Assembly (NCBI GenBank): GCA_950106755.1
Contig: OX467087.1
Coordinates: 14,512,047-14,576,046, forward strand
DNA length: 64,000 nucleotides
Origin: Climacium dendroides
Taxonomy: Eukaryota; Streptophyta; Bryopsida; Hypnales; Climaciaceae
Direction of reading: 5' to 3'
Shown here in pieces: positions 60,000-64,000 of the stretch. The notes under the pieces were generated by a model. The model was given only the letters and a program-made list of their open reading frames with translations. It searched no databases and was not told the origin of the DNA. The position numbers and the translations under genes were made by a program. Within the stretch, counting starts at the first letter, position 1. The number at the start of each line of letters is the position of its first letter.

Positions 60000-61300
60000 T
60001 CCCTTGCATTATTCCCCTTAGGTGTTTCGTTTGTTCATTCCTTGTGGATGTTCACTTGCATTGATCCTTAAAGTTCTTAAACCTTGAAAATAAGTTACAA
60101 TGTCTATTTCCGAAATAAACACCCATGGCTACAAGACAATTGAAATAAAAAGTAACTGTCTTGAACTAGGTGTCTGAGGTCAATCCCCTTCACCATGAAT
60201 AGAATTGAAATAAAGAATCATAGTCTTGAACATTGAATTCATATTTAACTAATTTTTAAAATTTATAAAATTATAGAGATTTTTTTGTAATTGCAAACAC
60301 ATTGTCTAAAAATTGACACTATCTTGTCCAAAATTGTTTTGTTTTGTTTTGTTTTGTTTTGACTTGGAGCAATGGTTGGCTTGGGGCATCACTTTTTGGA
60401 CACACTGATTAGATGGTTCTTGTTTAAAACCTCCAAGGTTTGCCTAATTTGTTTATTTTGATGAAGTAATTAAAACTTAAAATGAAAGAAAATTAGTATT
60501 ACACCTCAACAAGATCAAGATGAATATTTTTGTGAGTCCTTTTTTTCTTTCAAAGTAATTTTTTGGATCTATTGATAGAGGTGAAAAAATCTTTTAAAAT
60601 TTGGGATTTGCAAGCCTCATAGTGCACAATTTATTAAATCTTTATTGATGAAATTATTATTTTTATATGTTAATATACTAAAATGTAAGTTGCATCCAAA
60701 AATGATATTAAAATAAAATTATTTAATATTCCAAATGCTTTTCTTTAAGGATTCTAAGTACATGTGACAAAACTTACTTTTTCAACTAAAAAATTAATTA
60801 AAAAATCTTAAAATTCTTTGATTGTGATGAATTTCTTTTCTTAAAACATTGTAAATGTTGGCAACTAAAACCACATTTTATGAATTTATACTTTATAATA
60901 TTTAATAGATGAACTCATTTGACACAATCACATAAATGAACATTGTAGTTGAGACAACCTTTTGGGGTACCGAAAGGTGACCACTGCCCCATAGAATCAT
61001 GATTTTGTCCCATTTTTTAACCCTAAAATCTACATTTGGTGATTTGAACTTTAAATTCTATATTTTCATTATTTTTCTTCAAATTTTCAAAACATTTCAA
61101 CCTTTGTGAGCCATCTTCCATTTTCTTATCAATAGCTAGTGGATGCAATATTAATTCTATACTTTGGATTTGTTCATAATTAGTTAAATATTAGCTTCTA
61201 TCTCCAAAGCTAGTATCCATCACAACTAGAAAAATCAAAATCAAAAACCATAGTATTGAATTCTATCCTTAAAGTCAATACTCATTAGTATAGTTTGTGG
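60000..61300. repeat. Right outer arm edge
   Basis: Partly homologous, in reverse, to 13400-13930, clearest at 61100-61250 (GAGCCATCTTCCATTTTCTT, CTAGTGGATG, TCTATCTCCAAAGCTAGTAT). The rest is AT-rich. A short (TTTTG)5 tract is at 60337-60361. Confidence 0.5.
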
Positions 61301-62053
61301 TGATGTTAGGTGGACTACCCTTGTCTTGACTTGAATTTATGGGGATAATTTGGAACATGAATTTTCAAGGTAGGTGTCCATTGCTTGGAGGCACACTAGG
61401 GTCACCACTCCCCACCTATCCAATGCTATGGGGATTTTTTGTCTCACTGACAAAACCTTCGTAGTCAAGTCTTTGTTCCCATTATGCCTTTAAATCCAAA
61501 TCTAAAGAAATTTTGTTTGAAGTATGTGTTTAATGACTTCAATTTTGACAATGTTTGAATTGAAAACCACCATATTTTTGTCATTTTTCATGGATTCACT
61601 TTTTAAATGATCTTATGTTTCATCACGTTGTTTAACAATTTTAGTAACATTGTGATAATTTATTTCAAATGAATCACTTCCATTTAGTTCTAAACTTGTT
61701 GTCAATCAATTTCAAAATACAACCATTGCTTCAATGATTCACTATCTTCTCAATTTGATAACTTCCTGAATCTGCATTAGTTAGTTAGGATATTATTCAA
61801 GGCATTTTGAATGGTCATTTTTGAATTAGAAAATCTACTTCTTGAATTCAAAATTGAACCCTATATGACATTATTCTTTGAACTATAGAATATTTGTAAA
61901 GAAATGTTCTAAAAACCTATATTGTTCAAATGTAAGAGAACTAATACAAGAATCCACATATATTAGATTGATGAAAAAGACAATACTTTGTGAGCCTAGG
62001 ACGTGTGAACCTATTTGGTTCATGTGTTGTTCTACAATTTGAGCATTTGGTCC
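61301..62053. other. AT-rich spacer outside the duplication
   Basis: No gene or repeat recognised. Confidence 0.4.
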
Positions 62054-62695
62054 TTAATCCCTAAATGCCCAAGGCCTGTATTGAGCTTCTTAAAATTTGC
62101 TTTAAATTGAACAAAAAAACAATATTTTGATAAAGTTGTATCAATTTTTTTAAAATTGTAACGAAACAAATTCAAACTAAACATGGTGGAGATCTCATAA
62201 CATAACATATCACTTATGGATTGAAAGATTATAATGTTTGATCATGAAGGCGTTAAAACCATGAAAATCTTTTAGCTCTCTTTTTGCATATCAAATTAAA
62301 AAAATTGGTCACCAAAAAAATATGAGGTTGAAGGACCTAACATGCATAACCCAAGGCAATCAATTTATGGCTTCTCAAAATCTACTCTACAATTTTTTTA
62401 AATGAATTTCTAATGTGATTTTTCCTCCAAGATGTAGTGTATTTGAGGCTCATTTCCAAGAGCCCTCAACACTATGGAAAGTCAAGATTGCAATGGACAC
62501 CCTAACTTGCACAAAATCTTGATTATAGAAATGATAATCATTCATTTTCAAAATTGGATTTTTGATACCAAAACTAGACTTTAAAAAGAATTTGTCAAAA
62601 TATAAACTACTAAAGATAGAAACTTAGTTAAATATTACTTAATTTCAAAGTATTGTTAATACCAAAATTTGGTACCTCAAGCATTTAGGGGTTAA
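62054..62695 (+). mobile_element. TTAA-flanked element, short copy
   Basis: 642 bp from TTAATCCCTAAATGCCCAAG to GCATTTAGGGGTTAA. The opening CAAGGCCT is shared with the family, but the interior is much reduced. No coding frame. Confidence 0.5.
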
Positions 62696-64000
62696 AGGTT
62701 GAAAGAAATTTCATTAATTAGGTTCATATACTTTCAAAAAGATGAGATGGGCAAATGCCAATTTCCTTAATTCAAAAGAAGAATGATTCATCTCAAAGTC
62801 TAAATTCTTGGATGCTTCAACAATAATTTAAAGACCCCTACTTTATAAATTAAGAGGTTTGTATGGTAGGAACATTCAAATGTACTAGGTGTCTCAAAAT
62901 ACCATTTGAAGAAATGTTCTCTATATTTACATTTCCTACATCAATTATCAATATCTACTAATTGCTATATAAACAATTTTAGGACATCTACCCAAAAACC
63001 TTTAATCTCTTGTAACTTCTATATATAGTATCTCAATGATGTATTCTTTAATAACCAAAAATCTCCTTTTATTTTCCAATTGGAATGTATATTATTAGAT
63101 CAATCTAATAATATTAACTATGCTCGATAGAAGACTAGTGGTATTTTTTAGTGTCCTTGACTTATGATCTACAAAACAAGAACAATATAACTTTGCAGCC
63201 TTAACCTAGATAAACAATAACATTATTATATTCATCAGTCTAATCCCACATCCCCACTTTGAACAAACTAAAAATGTGTTGTGTAGTGTGAATATAGAAA
63301 TAGATAGGATTTGGAAATTAGGACTCAAAAACTAGAGTTCATATCATAAGATAAACTTGCCTATGATTGGCATAATGAGTATTTTGCCCAATTACAATTG
63401 GCGAAAGAATTCAGATTTTTTTCCATACAAAGACAAATGTAAGAAAGAAAGAGAACAATTGAATTTTTTTTTGACAAAGCATAAATTTCTTATGAATTTT
63501 TGATGTGTGCTATTCAATTTGCCCCAAAGAGTCTCTACTTTCTAGAATCTAGACTACCCAAAACCTAACAAAAAGTATATGCATGATGGACATCCTACCA
63601 CCTAAAGCAATTACAATATTTTCTAACTAGCCATTATAAAATGGCTAAAATTAGTTCAGATTCTACCAAAAAAATCCTCGCACTACTAGTACATTGTAAA
63701 AAGGGTCTTTAATGGAGGCATTTTAGCCAAAATTACAGCAAACAATAGAATTTGATAGCCAATTTGGAAAATATATAACTTCCTCCACATTGAAAGTAGC
63801 ATCTATATAGTTAATTTTGTGTTATAGTACTCCTAATAATCCTTCACAACTTGCAAAATCTTTTCTTTTCCTATTTCTTTCCTTGATACTACTCACTCTC
63901 AACAAAACTAAAGTTGATGCTTGTCTATCTCAAGGGTAGCATTTGCACTAAAATCCATAAATTAGTTGTGGGATTAATGTTCGAACATGAGAACATGACC
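62696..64000. other. AT-rich spacer to the window end
   Basis: Nothing that I can support as a gene, RNA or element. Confidence 0.4.

Overview
The window looks like nuclear DNA of a land plant. It contains BURP, plant GDSL-type SGNH hydrolase, SABATH methyltransferase and TOM1-like (VHS-GAT) genes, all with short GT-AG introns. The genes are GC-rich in third positions and sit in very AT-rich, transposon-filled DNA. I cannot name the species; a non-seed plant is my guess from base composition only.

Layout. At 1-2.2 kb there is AT-rich repeat DNA. At 2.5-5.3 kb there is one ordinary single-copy-looking gene, a three-exon TOL/TOM1-like ubiquitin-sorting gene. At 5.3-13.2 kb there is AT-rich DNA with small transposons and tandem repeats. 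From about 13.2 to 61.3 kb nearly everything belongs to one compound inverted duplication. Its left side reads GDSL(+), shared spacer, SABATH(-), upstream block, then a second spacer copy and BURP(-). Its right side, in mirror order, reads BURP(+), spacer, GDSL(-). The two sides are separated by about 9 kb of AT-rich DNA (37.7-46.8 kb) with a dead Tc1-like transposase and several non-autonomous elements. At 61.3-64 kb the sequence is again AT-rich.

The two BURP genes are essentially identical, while the two GDSL proteins differ at 18 of 421 residues and their surrounding spacers are full of indels. The palindrome therefore has a young or homogenised core and older outer arms. The most striking point is that the SABATH gene (now frameshifted) lies between the same 5' and 3' flanks that bracket BURP in the other two copies. 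A few bases of the BURP 3' coding end and its altered stop codon are still present next to it. One coding sequence appears to have replaced another inside a conserved regulatory shell.

A second theme is a dispersed family of roughly 0.6-1.2 kb elements whose ends are TTAA followed by CCCCTAAAG inverted repeats. About ten copies are in the window. The TTAA flanks resemble piggyBac-type target sites, which would be unusual for a land plant. Other mobile DNA includes a CACTA-type element, a candidate Copia-like solo LTR, foldback MITEs and a TA-flanked MITE pair. All coordinates for shared blocks come from reading by eye, so block edges are approximate.
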